This document shows positions 18,922 through 28,933 of a stretch of 59,941 bases of DNA, piece after piece. A program made the position numbers and the translations under genes. The stretch spans positions 1 through 59,941 of the forward strand of contig NZ_VNIM01000015.1 of the NCBI RefSeq assembly GCF_007785815.1, written 5' to 3'. The first letter of the stretch is position 1. Every line of letters starts with the position of its first letter. Source of the DNA: Alterirhizorhabdus solaris. Lineage in GTDB: Bacteria > Pseudomonadota > Alphaproteobacteria > Sphingomonadales > Sphingomonadaceae. The notes beneath the pieces were generated by a model. It worked only from the letters and a program-made list of their open reading frames with translations, did no database searches and was not told the DNA's origin.

Positions 18922-19620
18922 ATGGAGCTAGGAGGCGGGGATCATCTAGACGGGGGGAGCGGCGCAATCCCACTAATCGGCCAGCGTGAGCCTGGTTCGC
19001 GCTATCGCGACGCGCTGAGACTCCTGTTCATCCTCGCTCAGGGAAGTGAGCCGACCGAAAATCCTGCTGACGACGCGGTCCGCATCTTTAGGGCCGAGAA
19101 ACGCCTGATGGCGATGGATTTCCTCGTTCGGTATCCTGACTATCTCGCCGATGCACTGCTGGATTTGTACGAGCAAACCGGCGAACAGGAGTTGCTCGGA
19201 CAAGTTCGGCAAATATTTCTCAAGGAAGAGCCATCCGTCCGACTGGTGCGCATGGTCCGATGGCGACACGGCGCCTATCAAAACGTCGACGATGCGCTGT
19301 CGACGTTGAGCTATTACGGCTTGGTCAGACCGATGCAATTATCAGATGGCGACGGAAAGGTCAGGCGGTATGAGTATCTGATTTCCGCCAAGGCGCTCGC
19401 GTTTCTGGAGGATACCGTGCGACAGCATCCTGAATTGGCGTGGTACAAGGATCGCTTGGAGCTGGTCATGCGCATCGCGCACGGGAAGAGCGGCTCCGCG
19501 CTCAAAGAGTGGCAATACGAACATCCCGAATATGGAAACACGATGCACGGCGACATCATCGCGAGTATCAGCTCGCAGGTCGAGAAGCGGCTCGCCAAGA
19601 TCGATGAGGCGAACGAATGA
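18922..19620 (+). CDS. Probable middle component of an ABC-3C/Lamassu-like system
   Basis: A 232-residue helical protein with a winged-helix-like centre (RMVRWRHGAYQNVDDALSTL, YYGLVRPMQL) and a helical C-terminus. The stop overlaps the ATG of the ATPase gene by 4 bases (ATGA), showing tight coupling. Small helical proteins coded immediately before an SMC-like ATPase are typical of the middle component of ABC-three-component systems and LmuC of Lamassu. I assign the role from position and length, not from clear sequence similarity. The Shine-Dalgarno sequence is weak. Confidence 0.72.
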   Translation: MELGGGDHLDGGSGAIPLIGQREPGSRYRDALRLLFILAQGSEPTENPADDAVRIFRAEKRLMAMDFLVRYPDYLADALLDLYEQTGEQELLGQVRQIFLKEEPSVRLVRMVRWRHGAYQNVDDALSTLSYYGLVRPMQLSDGDGKVRRYEYLISAKALAFLEDTVRQHPELAWYKDRLELVMRIAHGKSGSALKEWQYEHPEYGNTMHGDIIASISSQVEKRLAKIDEANE

Positions 19621-21605
19621 AAAAGACAGCCGCCGTTGAAATGACCGAGCTTGGCTGGGTCAAGGCGATAGCTGAGCAGTGCAACTTCGATATCGGCGAC
19701 GTTCGTCAGGTTCTGCTCAAATATGGCATCCGCGCGCAGACGACCCCACCGCGCTCGAAGAGCCTGCGCTTTGAAAGCATAAAATTCAGCGGGGTGCGGT
19801 CTGAATCGACGCCCGCCGGACCGTTCAGCCTCTCATGGCTGGATCTTGATGCCGGCATCTACGCGGTGATGTCCGAGCGTAATCTCCGTGGTAAATCCTC
19901 GATCCTGAATATGTTGAACGCCGCAATCCGCGGTGATTTTCCCGGCCGGATCAAGTCCGATATCTGGAAATGGCTGCAAGCGCTCGAGGTGCGGTTTCGC
20001 ATCGATAACGTGCTCCACCGTCTGGAGCTTGAAAAGGACGCTGGCCAGGAGAAGGCCGCGCAGGGCCGCGCACGCCTCAGCCGCAGCGATGACGGCCATC
20101 AATGGGTGACCCTTTACAGCGGTGACGCTGCAGAGGGTTTGAAGGCGCAAACCGAACAGTTGATGATGGAGGAACTCGATTTCCCCGTTATCTATGCCCA
20201 CAACAAAAATACCGGTGGCCATGCGCATGGATGGCCGCTGATATCGTCCGCCTTCTATCTGTCGAGTTCGGTCGAACCGAAGGCGCTGTTCGGTGATCTG
20301 CCGGTCGACGGCATTCCTCTGCGTCTTCTTCAACTCTTCATCGGCCTTCCCTGGGTCTCGACGTACAGCGCAGCGTTGAGCGCGCAAAAGCAGATTGAGC
20401 AGGGGATTGCCAACCGCCCGAGCCAGGCCGGGACGGTGACGGTTCTCAAGACCAAGCTGCTCGACGTAGAAGAACAGCTGGCGGAAGCCAAAAAGGCGCG
20501 CGGTCCCGACAATCGAAGTGCCTTGAGGCTTCAGCTGGCGCGGCTTGACGAGACCATCGCTGCGGATCGCAGACAGGCCCGTGACGCCAATACCGTGATG
20601 GAGGCAGATGAGACCAGCCTCGGTGCCATATCGGAGAGCTTCGAAACCGCCAGGCGGCGGCTCAAGCTACTTGAGGAAGAGCGATCCGCAGGATATTCGT
20701 TTCGGCAATTGAGCCCGTCCTGCTGCCCTGCCTGCGAGGGCCGGTTCGAGATTTCATCAACGGCGGAATCCTCGCCGGACGCCAGTTGCGCATTGTGCAA
20801 GAACGCGCTTCCCGACGAAGACGCCGAAGCAGATGGTGATCGCATCACCGATGCGACACATCTGGTCGCCGAGCTCAAAGAATCCGTCGAACAGGCGAAA
20901 GCCAAGCAGAAGCGATCCGAAACCGATGCGCTCGCAAAGAGCGAGCGGCTTCGTCTCAACATGGCTGAAGCACGTCGGGTGCAGGACGAGTTGTCGGCCT
21001 TGCCCGTCGATCCCGACAACCGCGTGATAGAGCTCGAAGCACAGGCCAAACAGTTGCAGGAGCTGCTCACCGCGCTGCAACTGCCGTCGGCCGAAGACGG
21101 CGAGGCGCAAGTCGAGCTTCAAATCCTGCGAGCCGCCAGTGAGATTAGCAAATTATCGATGACCGCCATGCAGGAGGACATTCTGGGTGAGATCACAGAC
21201 GCGGTGATGAGCCTCGCAACAAAGTTCGGGGTGTCGCATCTGACCAGCATGCATCTCGACAATGGCGGCAGATTGAAAGTATGCCAGGGCGGCGCCAATC
21301 CGTTTTTCAGCGCCCTGACCATGGGTGAGAGGCTGCGCATCAAGATCGCGATTGCGTTGGCCGCCGTCGAGGTTGCCAGGCGTCGCGGGCATGGGCGTCA
21401 CCCCGGACTGCTGATCATCGATTCACCGGCTTCAGAAGAGGTGGTGAGCAAGGACTTTGAGCAGATGCTTGATAGTGTCGCGGCGGCAGCGCGAAACATC
21501 GGCGGAATTCAGATCATCATCGGCACGATTGCGCGCGAGGCGGTGGAAGCCGTGGTGCCCGACACGCACCGGCTACACGCCAAGGGAGAGGCCTATCTCT
21601 TCTGA
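19617..21605 (+). CDS. SMC-like ATPase of an ABC-3C/Lamassu-like system
   Basis: A 662-residue protein with SMC layout. The Walker A region is MSERNLRGKSSILN, where GKS (92-94) is kept but the first glycine of GxxxxGKS is Glu87. Long coiled-coil arms flank a cysteine-bearing hook (CPAC at 370-373 and CALC at 391-394). The ABC signature TMGERLR is at 568-574 and Walker B LLIIDSP at 598-604. In Lamassu and ABC-3C systems such ATPases sense foreign DNA and control an effector. The effector here would be the nuclease coded next, whose reading frame overlaps this stop codon. Confidence 0.85.
   Translation: MKKTAAVEMTELGWVKAIAEQCNFDIGDVRQVLLKYGIRAQTTPPRSKSLRFESIKFSGVRSESTPAGPFSLSWLDLDAGIYAVMSERNLRGKSSILNMLNAAIRGDFPGRIKSDIWKWLQALEVRFRIDNVLHRLELEKDAGQEKAAQGRARLSRSDDGHQWVTLYSGDAAEGLKAQTEQLMMEELDFPVIYAHNKNTGGHAHGWPLISSAFYLSSSVEPKALFGDLPVDGIPLRLLQLFIGLPWVSTYSAALSAQKQIEQGIANRPSQAGTVTVLKTKLLDVEEQLAEAKKARGPDNRSALRLQLARLDETIAADRRQARDANTVMEADETSLGAISESFETARRRLKLLEEERSAGYSFRQLSPSCCPACEGRFEISSTAESSPDASCALCKNALPDEDAEADGDRITDATHLVAELKESVEQAKAKQKRSETDALAKSERLRLNMAEARRVQDELSALPVDPDNRVIELEAQAKQLQELLTALQLPSAEDGEAQVELQILRAASEISKLSMTAMQEDILGEITDAVMSLATKFGVSHLTSMHLDNGGRLKVCQGGANPFFSALTMGERLRIKIAIALAAVEVARRRGHGRHPGLLIIDSPASEEVVSKDFEQMLDSVAAAARNIGGIQIIIGTIAREAVEAVVPDTHRLHAKGEAYLF
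21582..21597 (+). promoter_or_regulatory. Ribosome-binding site preceding an ATC start codon
   Basis: AAGGGAGAGG (21582-21591) sits inside the end of the ATPase gene. From GGGAG to the ATC at 21595 there are six bases, an ideal Shine-Dalgarno distance. No ATG, GTG or TTG of the downstream nuclease frame lies near this site, so it decides the start by elimination. Confidence 0.55.
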
Positions 21606-23505
21606 CCCATCGCCCATCGACGACGTCGTCATCCTGCGCACTCCAATTGGAGATCGCATTCTCGATCCAGGCACCACGTCGGAACCGACCCTGTTGCAGG
21701 CGATCGATGAGCTGCCCGACAACATAGCGCGCGTCGATGCATTTCTGTGGCTCGCTCGGTGGGTGGACGCATCGTCCGTCCAGGCGGCGCTTGTTCGCCT
21801 GCTTGAGCGCGAAGACGATGCGACGTCGCTGGCCGAGATGATCGATGGCCTGGAGAGCCTCGCAGCCATTCCGCCGACATTGGCCCAACCGATATGGGAT
21901 GCGCTGCGACCGCGCTTCGAGGCACGGTCGGAACATAGCTGGATGCGGTGCCATGCGCTGCGTGGCGGCCTTCTCGTGGTACAGAACAGCCCCAGCCTGA
22001 TCCGCCGCTTGCAGGCCTATATCCTTGACGTGGATGCGCAGGACGACGGCGCGTACCTGCGCCATGTGGCTAAAGTCGCCGGCGTTATTCTGCGGCGATA
22101 TCCGGACGACGATTTCAGGGCGGTCCTTCATACTCTGGCGGGCGTCGAGGCCTCGGCGGATGAGGCGGCGCTAGAACTGGGCCTCGACCAGCTCCGGCAG
22201 AGCTTGGTGGCGCAGACCCAAACAGGCGTGTCGTTGGCTCTGGCCAGTGCGCGTGAATGGTTCGAACGCTCGCTCACGTCCAGCGAGAACCGGCCGGATG
22301 CTCGGCTCTATGAAATCTGTGCGTCTGTTCTTATCGCGACACAGGCTACCGGCTTGGACGGTGCGCTGGATCGGCGATTACCCGAATTGCGCCGATGGGC
22401 TTTCGAATTCTCCGCTTACGCTGCGGCGTCGCATTGCGCGACATCCTGGCTCTCGGGGATACCGCAGGAGCGGTTCCACTGGCTATCGATGGCTTCGAAA
22501 CTGGCGACACTCGGCCGGTCCTTCACGAAGGACATCTGGCTCCATGCCAATTTGGTGATCGAGGAAGAGCTGCTGGCGATCTTCTTTGTTGGCGAGCGCA
22601 TCTTTGGCCGGTCGGATGCCAGTGGCATGAACCTCCTAGCGCGCAATGCCATTGTCACCGCGTTGCGCCGTCGAAGCTTCTACGTTGAAGCGATTGACCA
22701 ATGGCTGGTGGAGAATGGCGACAGCACTCTCGCGCCGTCAGTAAGGCAGGTGCGGGACGCGGTCCGTCAGACTGTCGTCGATGGAATCCATCGGCACCCT
22801 TTTGACGAAGCGGCAGAAGTCCGCATCGCCGATCTGCTGAGAAAATCCGGAGTCGACGCGGCGACTGCCGCGATGACGGCCGCACAAATCGAAGTAGCGG
22901 TCGATCGTAACCAGCCGGTGGCGCCCGTTTGGCAACGGATGATGGACGACTTGTCCGAATGTGCCGACATCGATCGCTGTCCGGCGAAGGCGTTGTTGGA
23001 GACGATGTGTACGCTGATGTTGCGTTTCCTCGAGTTCCGCGCCAGCGTCGGCACTGCGACCGACCCATCCAGCGAGTATGTCTTCCGCCGCGGTAGCAAT
23101 CTGCCGGTCGAGCACGATCTTCATCTGGATTTTCTGAAGTTCCTGTCATCGACCGACACTCCGTCCATACAGGCGGAGGCCCGCGACACAGGTGGCGGGC
23201 GATCGGACATCGCCATCGCATTTCGCGGCCTCAAGACGATCGTCGAGGTCAAAAAAGACGACAATGTTCCTGACAACAAGACGCTGGCACAGCGTTATGC
23301 AGGACAAGCGACCGGCTATCTCACGACCGGTGTCCGTTTCGGCTTTCTACTCGTCCTCGACCTCACCGATCGTGCGGGACATCAGCCACATATTTCCGAG
23401 CAGATCAGCGTCGAGCGCAAGAAGCCCACTGGATCCGACGTAGAATATCATGTGATCACAGCACGGATTCAGGGGAAACGGAAAACGCCACATCAGCTTC
23501 GTTAG
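21595..23505 (+). CDS. PD-(D/E)xK nuclease effector with non-canonical ATC start
   Basis: A 636-residue protein if initiated at ATC 21595, overlapping the ATPase gene by 11 bases in another frame. Translation of the region gives a natural N-terminus (SSDPSPIDDVVILRT), whereas the first in-frame ATG is at 21838, inside helical sequence that already looks like real protein. Residues 20-450 are helical-repeat-like. The C-terminus has a nuclease core: Asp538 in GGGRSDIAIAF, Glu551-Val-Lys553 in KTIVEVKKDD, then helix LAQRYAGQATGYL. It is probably the DNA-cutting effector of the ABC-type system. A mutated start codon or sequencing error is the alternative. Confidence 0.8.
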   Translation: MSSDPSPIDDVVILRTPIGDRILDPGTTSEPTLLQAIDELPDNIARVDAFLWLARWVDASSVQAALVRLLEREDDATSLAEMIDGLESLAAIPPTLAQPIWDALRPRFEARSEHSWMRCHALRGGLLVVQNSPSLIRRLQAYILDVDAQDDGAYLRHVAKVAGVILRRYPDDDFRAVLHTLAGVEASADEAALELGLDQLRQSLVAQTQTGVSLALASAREWFERSLTSSENRPDARLYEICASVLIATQATGLDGALDRRLPELRRWAFEFSAYAAASHCATSWLSGIPQERFHWLSMASKLATLGRSFTKDIWLHANLVIEEELLAIFFVGERIFGRSDASGMNLLARNAIVTALRRRSFYVEAIDQWLVENGDSTLAPSVRQVRDAVRQTVVDGIHRHPFDEAAEVRIADLLRKSGVDAATAAMTAAQIEVAVDRNQPVAPVWQRMMDDLSECADIDRCPAKALLETMCTLMLRFLEFRASVGTATDPSSEYVFRRGSNLPVEHDLHLDFLKFLSSTDTPSIQAEARDTGGGRSDIAIAFRGLKTIVEVKKDDNVPDNKTLAQRYAGQATGYLTTGVRFGFLLVLDLTDRAGHQPHISEQISVERKKPTGSDVEYHVITARIQGKRKTPHQLR

Positions 23506-23752
23506 CGCGCCGTCTGCAGAGGGGATGTGCGAACGACCGCTGCCCCTGGTCGGGTTTATGACGGCAAGAAAAATTCAATCTCGAACGTCGGGTTCTGGCA
23601 ACGGCTGACGTTCGAGCAACCTCGCCGGAACGTCGGGAATGTCCCACTTCCAGCCCTCGATGCAGCATCTGGAGGCTCGACCATCTCACATTAACGAGCG
23701 TCCGAAGCTGGACACCTCACTGAGGCTGCTGAACGGCCGCAATTGGGTCTTC

Positions 23753-24217
23753 TTACCTCGCCGATCGCGTCGAGTCGTTTATCTCGATGACGTAGCCGTC
23801 GGGATCACGCACGAAGATCTGGCGCACGCGATCCGGACGGCTCTGGATCGCGTGGTGGCCCTCCATGTCCGTCCAAGCGATATGTTGCGCGTCGAGGCGT
23901 ACGACCATCGCGTCGAGGTCCGCGCAGGCCAGTGCGAAATGGTTCCAGCGATTGTGCGTGGCGCCTGGCGTGTCGTGAGCGACGATGTGCAGCATCCGGT
24001 CGCCGTCGAGTGCGATCCAGCGGGCGGCGTTGGTCGGGAATGGCGCCGGCACCTCGCGCAGACCTAGCACCCCCGTGTAGAAGGCGACGCTCCGGTCGAG
24101 GTCCGCCGCCTGGATGCCGACATGGTCGAGCGATAGCGCCGGTGCCGCCGTAGCCGGTTGAGCGCGGACGGGCGCTCCTGGCGCGGCGAGGAGGAAGGCG
24201 GCAAGGGCGTGACGCAT
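23753..24217 (-). CDS. Exported VOC/glyoxalase-family protein
   Basis: A 154-residue protein with a short signal peptide (MRHALAAFLLAAPGAPVRAQ) followed by one VOC unit: LSLDHVGIQAADLDRSVAFY, VLGLREVPAP, WNHFALACADLDAMVVRL, FVRDPDGYVIEIND. Metal-site residues are plausible at His of LDHVGI, His of WNHFAL and Glu of VIEI. VOC proteins catalyse isomerisation, epimerisation or C-C cleavage; export is unusual. It starts 10 bases after the metallo-hydrolase gene with AGGAG upstream, so the two form an operon. The substrate is unknown. Confidence 0.85.
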   Translation of the reverse strand: MRHALAAFLLAAPGAPVRAQPATAAPALSLDHVGIQAADLDRSVAFYTGVLGLREVPAPFPTNAARWIALDGDRMLHIVAHDTPGATHNRWNHFALACADLDAMVVRLDAQHIAWTDMEGHHAIQSRPDRVRQIFVRDPDGYVIEINDSTRSAR

Positions 24218-24227
24218 CGATCTCTCC

Positions 24228-25295
24228 TCAGGCGCGGAACAGGTAGCGGGTGCCGACGATCGAGCGGATCACCTTGCCTGGCATCGCCGCCTGCGCCGCC
24301 GCAATGAAGGTCTCGCCGGAGCAGTGGCCGGGGATGATGACGTCGGGATCGATCGCCTGCATGAGCGCGACCGTCTCCCTCGCCTGCGCGGCCGTCTGCG
24401 GCGGCACGAGGTGAAAGCCGCCGACGATGGCATGCACCTTGTCGATACCCGACACTGCTTGCGCCTGTCGCACGGTGTTGATGATCCCACGATGGCTGCA
24501 CGAACCGATCACGACCAGCCCTCGACCAGCGACGTTGTATGCCGTGCCGAGTTCGTGGACGGCGTCATCGATCAGGAAGCTCCCTTCACGCTTTGCCGGA
24601 TCGAGCAGCGCGCGATCGCAACCCTGACCGGGCAGCATCGCGGTCGGCACCCGCGGTCGCTCGGGCGAGACGAATGGGATGCGGCCCGTGGTAAAGCCCT
24701 GGCCCGCCACGACCCTTGGCTCGCCCGAGATCACCGGCACCACCCCCGCGCGGAGCAGCGCCGGGCGGTCGATTGCGCCGAAGGGCGGCCCGTCGGGATC
24801 GGTGCCGCGGACGCGCGCACAGAACGCTTCCTCGCCGCCCACGAACAGCGGCGTGCCGCGCCGAATACGGCCGGTCGCGAGCAGTCCATCGAGGCCGCCG
24901 AAATGATCGTAATGGCCGTGGCTCAGCACCATCGCGTCGACCGTGCCGGAATCGATGCCGAGCAGCGCCATGTTGTTCAGCAGCGCCTCTGGTGTGTAGC
25001 CGAAATCGACGAGGGTGGTGCGCGCCGCAGCTCCGATGCTGGAGCGCGCGAGTAGCGAGTAGCCCCACTGACCGGCGAACGCCCGATGGTAGTCACGCGC
25101 GATCGGCGGCGGTGTCACCTTGATCAGCGGCGTGTCGGTCGGCGTACCGAAGACCGCCGTCGTGCTGTCGACCAGGACGGTCAGTTCGAGACGATCGACG
25201 GCGGGGATGGCCAGTGTTGCTGCCGGGGCCCGGCATGGCCACGCCACCGTCGATGCTGCGGCAAACGCCAGAATGTTTCTGCGGTCGATCTGCAC
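24228..25295 (-). CDS. Tat-exported metallo-beta-lactamase-fold hydrolase
   Basis: A 355-residue protein; GTG start with AGGGG upstream. The N-terminus is a twin-arginine signal (DRRNILAFAAAS) with AAT cleavage-like residues. The metal site HxHxDH is at 126-131 (SHGHYDHFGG), followed by a later His in CSHRG and GHCS near the end. The layout resembles the 7,8-dihydropterin synthase/MBL-hydrolase group with an extended N-terminal insertion. It is followed directly by the VOC gene. Substrate unknown; a periplasmic role is inferred from the signal. Confidence 0.85.
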   Translation of the reverse strand: MQIDRRNILAFAAASTVAWPCRAPAATLAIPAVDRLELTVLVDSTTAVFGTPTDTPLIKVTPPPIARDYHRAFAGQWGYSLLARSSIGAAARTTLVDFGYTPEALLNNMALLGIDSGTVDAMVLSHGHYDHFGGLDGLLATGRIRRGTPLFVGGEEAFCARVRGTDPDGPPFGAIDRPALLRAGVVPVISGEPRVVAGQGFTTGRIPFVSPERPRVPTAMLPGQGCDRALLDPAKREGSFLIDDAVHELGTAYNVAGRGLVVIGSCSHRGIINTVRQAQAVSGIDKVHAIVGGFHLVPPQTAAQARETVALMQAIDPDVIIPGHCSGETFIAAAQAAMPGKVIRSIVGTRYLFRA

Positions 25296-25550
25296 GGCGC
25301 GTCCCCTTCGGCCGCTGGCATAGGGCGCCTAATCGGCGCCGCGATCAAGCCGCTGCTAGCATGGGTGGAAGCTGTTTGACGCGCCGGGGATCGCGCACGT
25401 GCTTACAGGCTGCCGTGACTGCAGAGTATGAACCGGAAACCGAACCCTGAACCAATGTCCAGAGGTGGGCGGCCGGTTGGCATCCGTGAGCGGCCGTAAC
25501 TTGGGTCATTTTATCTTTCAAATCCGGCCGACTGCCGTCAGCAGCGGTGA

Positions 25551-26380
25551 TCAGTCCTGCACGAAGCGCGCGAACGCATCCTTCCAGGCAGGATGCCACC
25601 TCGACAGGGCCGGGCGGTTCTCGATCAAATCGCCCGCCGCCCAGGCGATGCGCTTCGCGTCCTGTTCGAGCGTCGTCTCATTGTCTGGGCACAGGATGTA
25701 GAAGTCGCCGCGGGCAAGACGCTCCATCATCAGCGTCACGACCTGTTCCGGCGTCCACGCGGCGGCGGGCTTCTCGGACAGGCGGGACGCGGTCATGCCG
25801 GTCCAAGTGAAACCGGGGACGAGCAGGTGAGCGCTGACCCGATCACCGGTACGTTCGCGCAAGGTGTAGGCGAGCCCTTCGGTTAGCGCCTTCACGCTCG
25901 CCTTGCTGACGTTGTAGGCGGTGTTGCCCGGCGGTTGGGTGATACCCTGCTTGGAGCCGGTGTTGATGATCAGCGCCGGCGCATCGGCGTCGATCATCGC
26001 GGGAACGAACGCCTGCACGCCGTTGAGCACGCCGAAGAGATTGACGCCGAGCACCTCGTCCCACGCTGCGGCGTCCTCGAAGACGTCCCCGCCTGCACCG
26101 ATGCCGGCATTGTTCATCAGCACCGATACCGGACCGTGATGCTCCGCCACCGTCCGGGCCAGCGCGTCCATAGTGGCGCGATCGGCGACGTCGGCGGGCA
26201 GCGCGGTCGCACCGTGGATCGACGCGATCGCTTCGTCCAGCGCCTCGCCGGGGCGATCGACGAGCACGACACGCATGCCCACCTCGGCGAAGGTGCGCGC
26301 CGCCGCCAGCCCGATGCCGCCAGCGGCTCCGGTCACGACCGCGAGCCTGTCAGGCGCGACGGCAGCGAAAGATGCCACGC

Positions 26381-26384
<4 letters not shown>
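25551..26384 (-). CDS. Short-chain dehydrogenase/reductase
   Basis: A 277-residue classical [11 protein letters not shown] nucleotide motif near residue 19, NNAG near 91, and catalytic Tyr-x-x-x-Lys in AYNVSKASV. The end of the second strand is VVLVDRPG, where Asp suggests NAD(H) preference. The ATG overlaps the stop of the upstream aldo-keto reductase gene by 4 bases, so the two are co-translated. The substrate, probably an alcohol or ketone, cannot be read from the sequence. Confidence 0.92.
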
Positions 26385-27367
<983 letters not shown>

Positions 27368-27443
27368 CGGGTTATTCCTTGTCAGCTGGGATAGCGGGAT
27401 CGGGGTGCGACAATCGCAGCCGCGTAGCCAAGCGCCTCAACCG

Positions 27444-28424
27444 CTATGAGAAGCCGACGATCGCGTGGGGGACGTAGGGCGCCTCCATGCGTGCGATCTC
27501 GCTCTCGCTCAGTCCGAGCTCCAACGCGGCGATCGCATCGTCGAGGTGGGCAGCTTTCGAGGCGCCGATGATGGGTGCCGAGACCTCGGGCTTCGCCAGC
27601 ACCCAAGCGAGCGCCACCTGCGCGCGCGGGACGCCGCGCTCGGCGGCGATCGCGGCCACCGCCTCCACGACCTTGCGGTCCGCGTCTGCGGTGTGCGCGT
27701 ATAGCGTGCTGCCAAACTCGTCGGTCTGCGAGCGCTCGGTCGTTTCGTCCCAGTCCCGGGTGAGGCGGCCGCGCGCCAGCGGGCTCCAAGGGATTACGCC
27801 GATCCCCTCGGCCGCGCAGAGCGGCAGCATCTCGCGCTCCTCCTCGCGGTAGAGCAGATTGAGATAGTCCTGCATCGTCGCGAAGCGTGTCCAGCCGTTC
27901 GCCTCCGACACGTGGAGCATGGTCGCGAACTGCCAGGCGGACATCGACGACGCGCCGATGTAGCGCGCCTTGCCTGCCCTCACGACGTCGTGCAGCGCCT
28001 CCAGCGTTTCCTCGACAGGCACCTCATGGTCGAAGCGATGGATCTGGTAAAGATCAACATGATCGGTACCAAGCCGCGCAAGGCTCGCATCGATCTCGGT
28101 CATGATCGCCTTACGGCTAAGACCTGCGCCGTTCGGACCGGGCCGCATCCGGCCGTGGACCTTGGTGGCGATCACCACCTCGTCGCGGCGGGTGTATTCC
28201 TTAAGCGCGCGGCCGACGATCTCCTCCGACGTGCCATCCGAATAGACATTGGCGGTATCGAAGAAGTTGATGCCGGCTTCCACCGCCTTTCGCAGGATAG
28301 GCCGGCTAGCCTCCTCGTCGAGCGTCCAGGCGTGGTTACCGCGGTTGGGCGTACCGTATGTCATGCAGCCGAGGCACAGCCGTGATACGTCGAGGCCAGT
28401 GCTGCCGAGCTTGATATAGTCCAT
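27444..28424 (-). CDS. Aldo-keto reductase
   Basis: A 326-residue AKR of the YajO/TAS-like type. It starts MDYIKLGSTGLDVSRLCLG; the tetrad positions are NFFDTANVYSDG, ATKVHG and YQIHRFDH, and the NADP-binding end is IIGASKAAHLDDAI. A motif CMTYGTPNRGNHAWTLDEE is typical of the group that reduces or isomerises aldehydes and ketones in catabolic clusters. It lies in the same minus-strand run as the other AKR and the SDR. Confidence 0.92.
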   Translation of the reverse strand: MDYIKLGSTGLDVSRLCLGCMTYGTPNRGNHAWTLDEEASRPILRKAVEAGINFFDTANVYSDGTSEEIVGRALKEYTRRDEVVIATKVHGRMRPGPNGAGLSRKAIMTEIDASLARLGTDHVDLYQIHRFDHEVPVEETLEALHDVVRAGKARYIGASSMSAWQFATMLHVSEANGWTRFATMQDYLNLLYREEEREMLPLCAAEGIGVIPWSPLARGRLTRDWDETTERSQTDEFGSTLYAHTADADRKVVEAVAAIAAERGVPRAQVALAWVLAKPEVSAPIIGASKAAHLDDAIAALELGLSESEIARMEAPYVPHAIVGFS

Positions 28425-28532
28425 CGATGTTCTCGCATTTTGGCTTGCAGGTCAAACGAACGGCTTGGTGCGAAGTCGCCTTAGCACGCCGGGCCTCAGC
28501 GCGATCAGTTCACCATTCGGCGCCAATCTTGC

Positions 28533-28928
28533 CTAGGTACGTTGCATCCATCTCGAGGCGGAGCGCGTCGGCCAGCTGCTCGAGCGGGAGGCGCCGAGCC
28601 ACGATGGCCGGATGATCGACATGCCACGAAGCGTTGAAACGCGGTCGCCAAGCATTTCTCCAAGTCTTTGCGCCAAGCGAACCGCTACTGGATAGGTGCC
28701 GGGACGTGCGAACAATCCTTGCGCGAGTTCGTGCGGCAGGTCGGCCGTGACAGTGATCTCGCCGGTAACGCATGCGCTGCTCTTGGCACGCCTGACGCGT
28801 ACCACATGATGTTCGCGGTCCTCCACCGTCTTCGACTGCTGCATCATGCCCTCGATGATGCCATCGATCGTCGCCTGTTTATCGGCTTCGGGGATTTCGA
28901 TGCCGGGGCTGTAGCGGAGATAGGTCAT
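28533..28928 (-). pseudogene. Truncated catalase-family gene
   Basis: From ATG 28928 the frame encodes a catalase-like (SrpA/heme catalase family) N-terminus: MTYLRYSPGIEIPEADKQ, then helix IIEGMMQQSKTV, then LAQGLFARPGTYPVAVRLAQ and GDRVSTLRGMS. After that the match ends and the frame continues with unnatural sequence to a stop. A full protein is about 350 residues, so most of the gene including the heme ligand region is missing. It begins five bases after the propeller gene. No other piece of the gene is clear nearby. Confidence 0.6.
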
Positions 28929-28933
28929 GGCAG

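Noticed and set aside
21582-21606. Programmed +1 frameshift (prfB-like) joining the ATPase and nuclease frames
   Set aside because: The Shine-Dalgarno-like stretch is too far from the stop, and the Phe tRNA on TTC cannot re-pair with TCT after slipping. ATC initiation explains the same data more simply.
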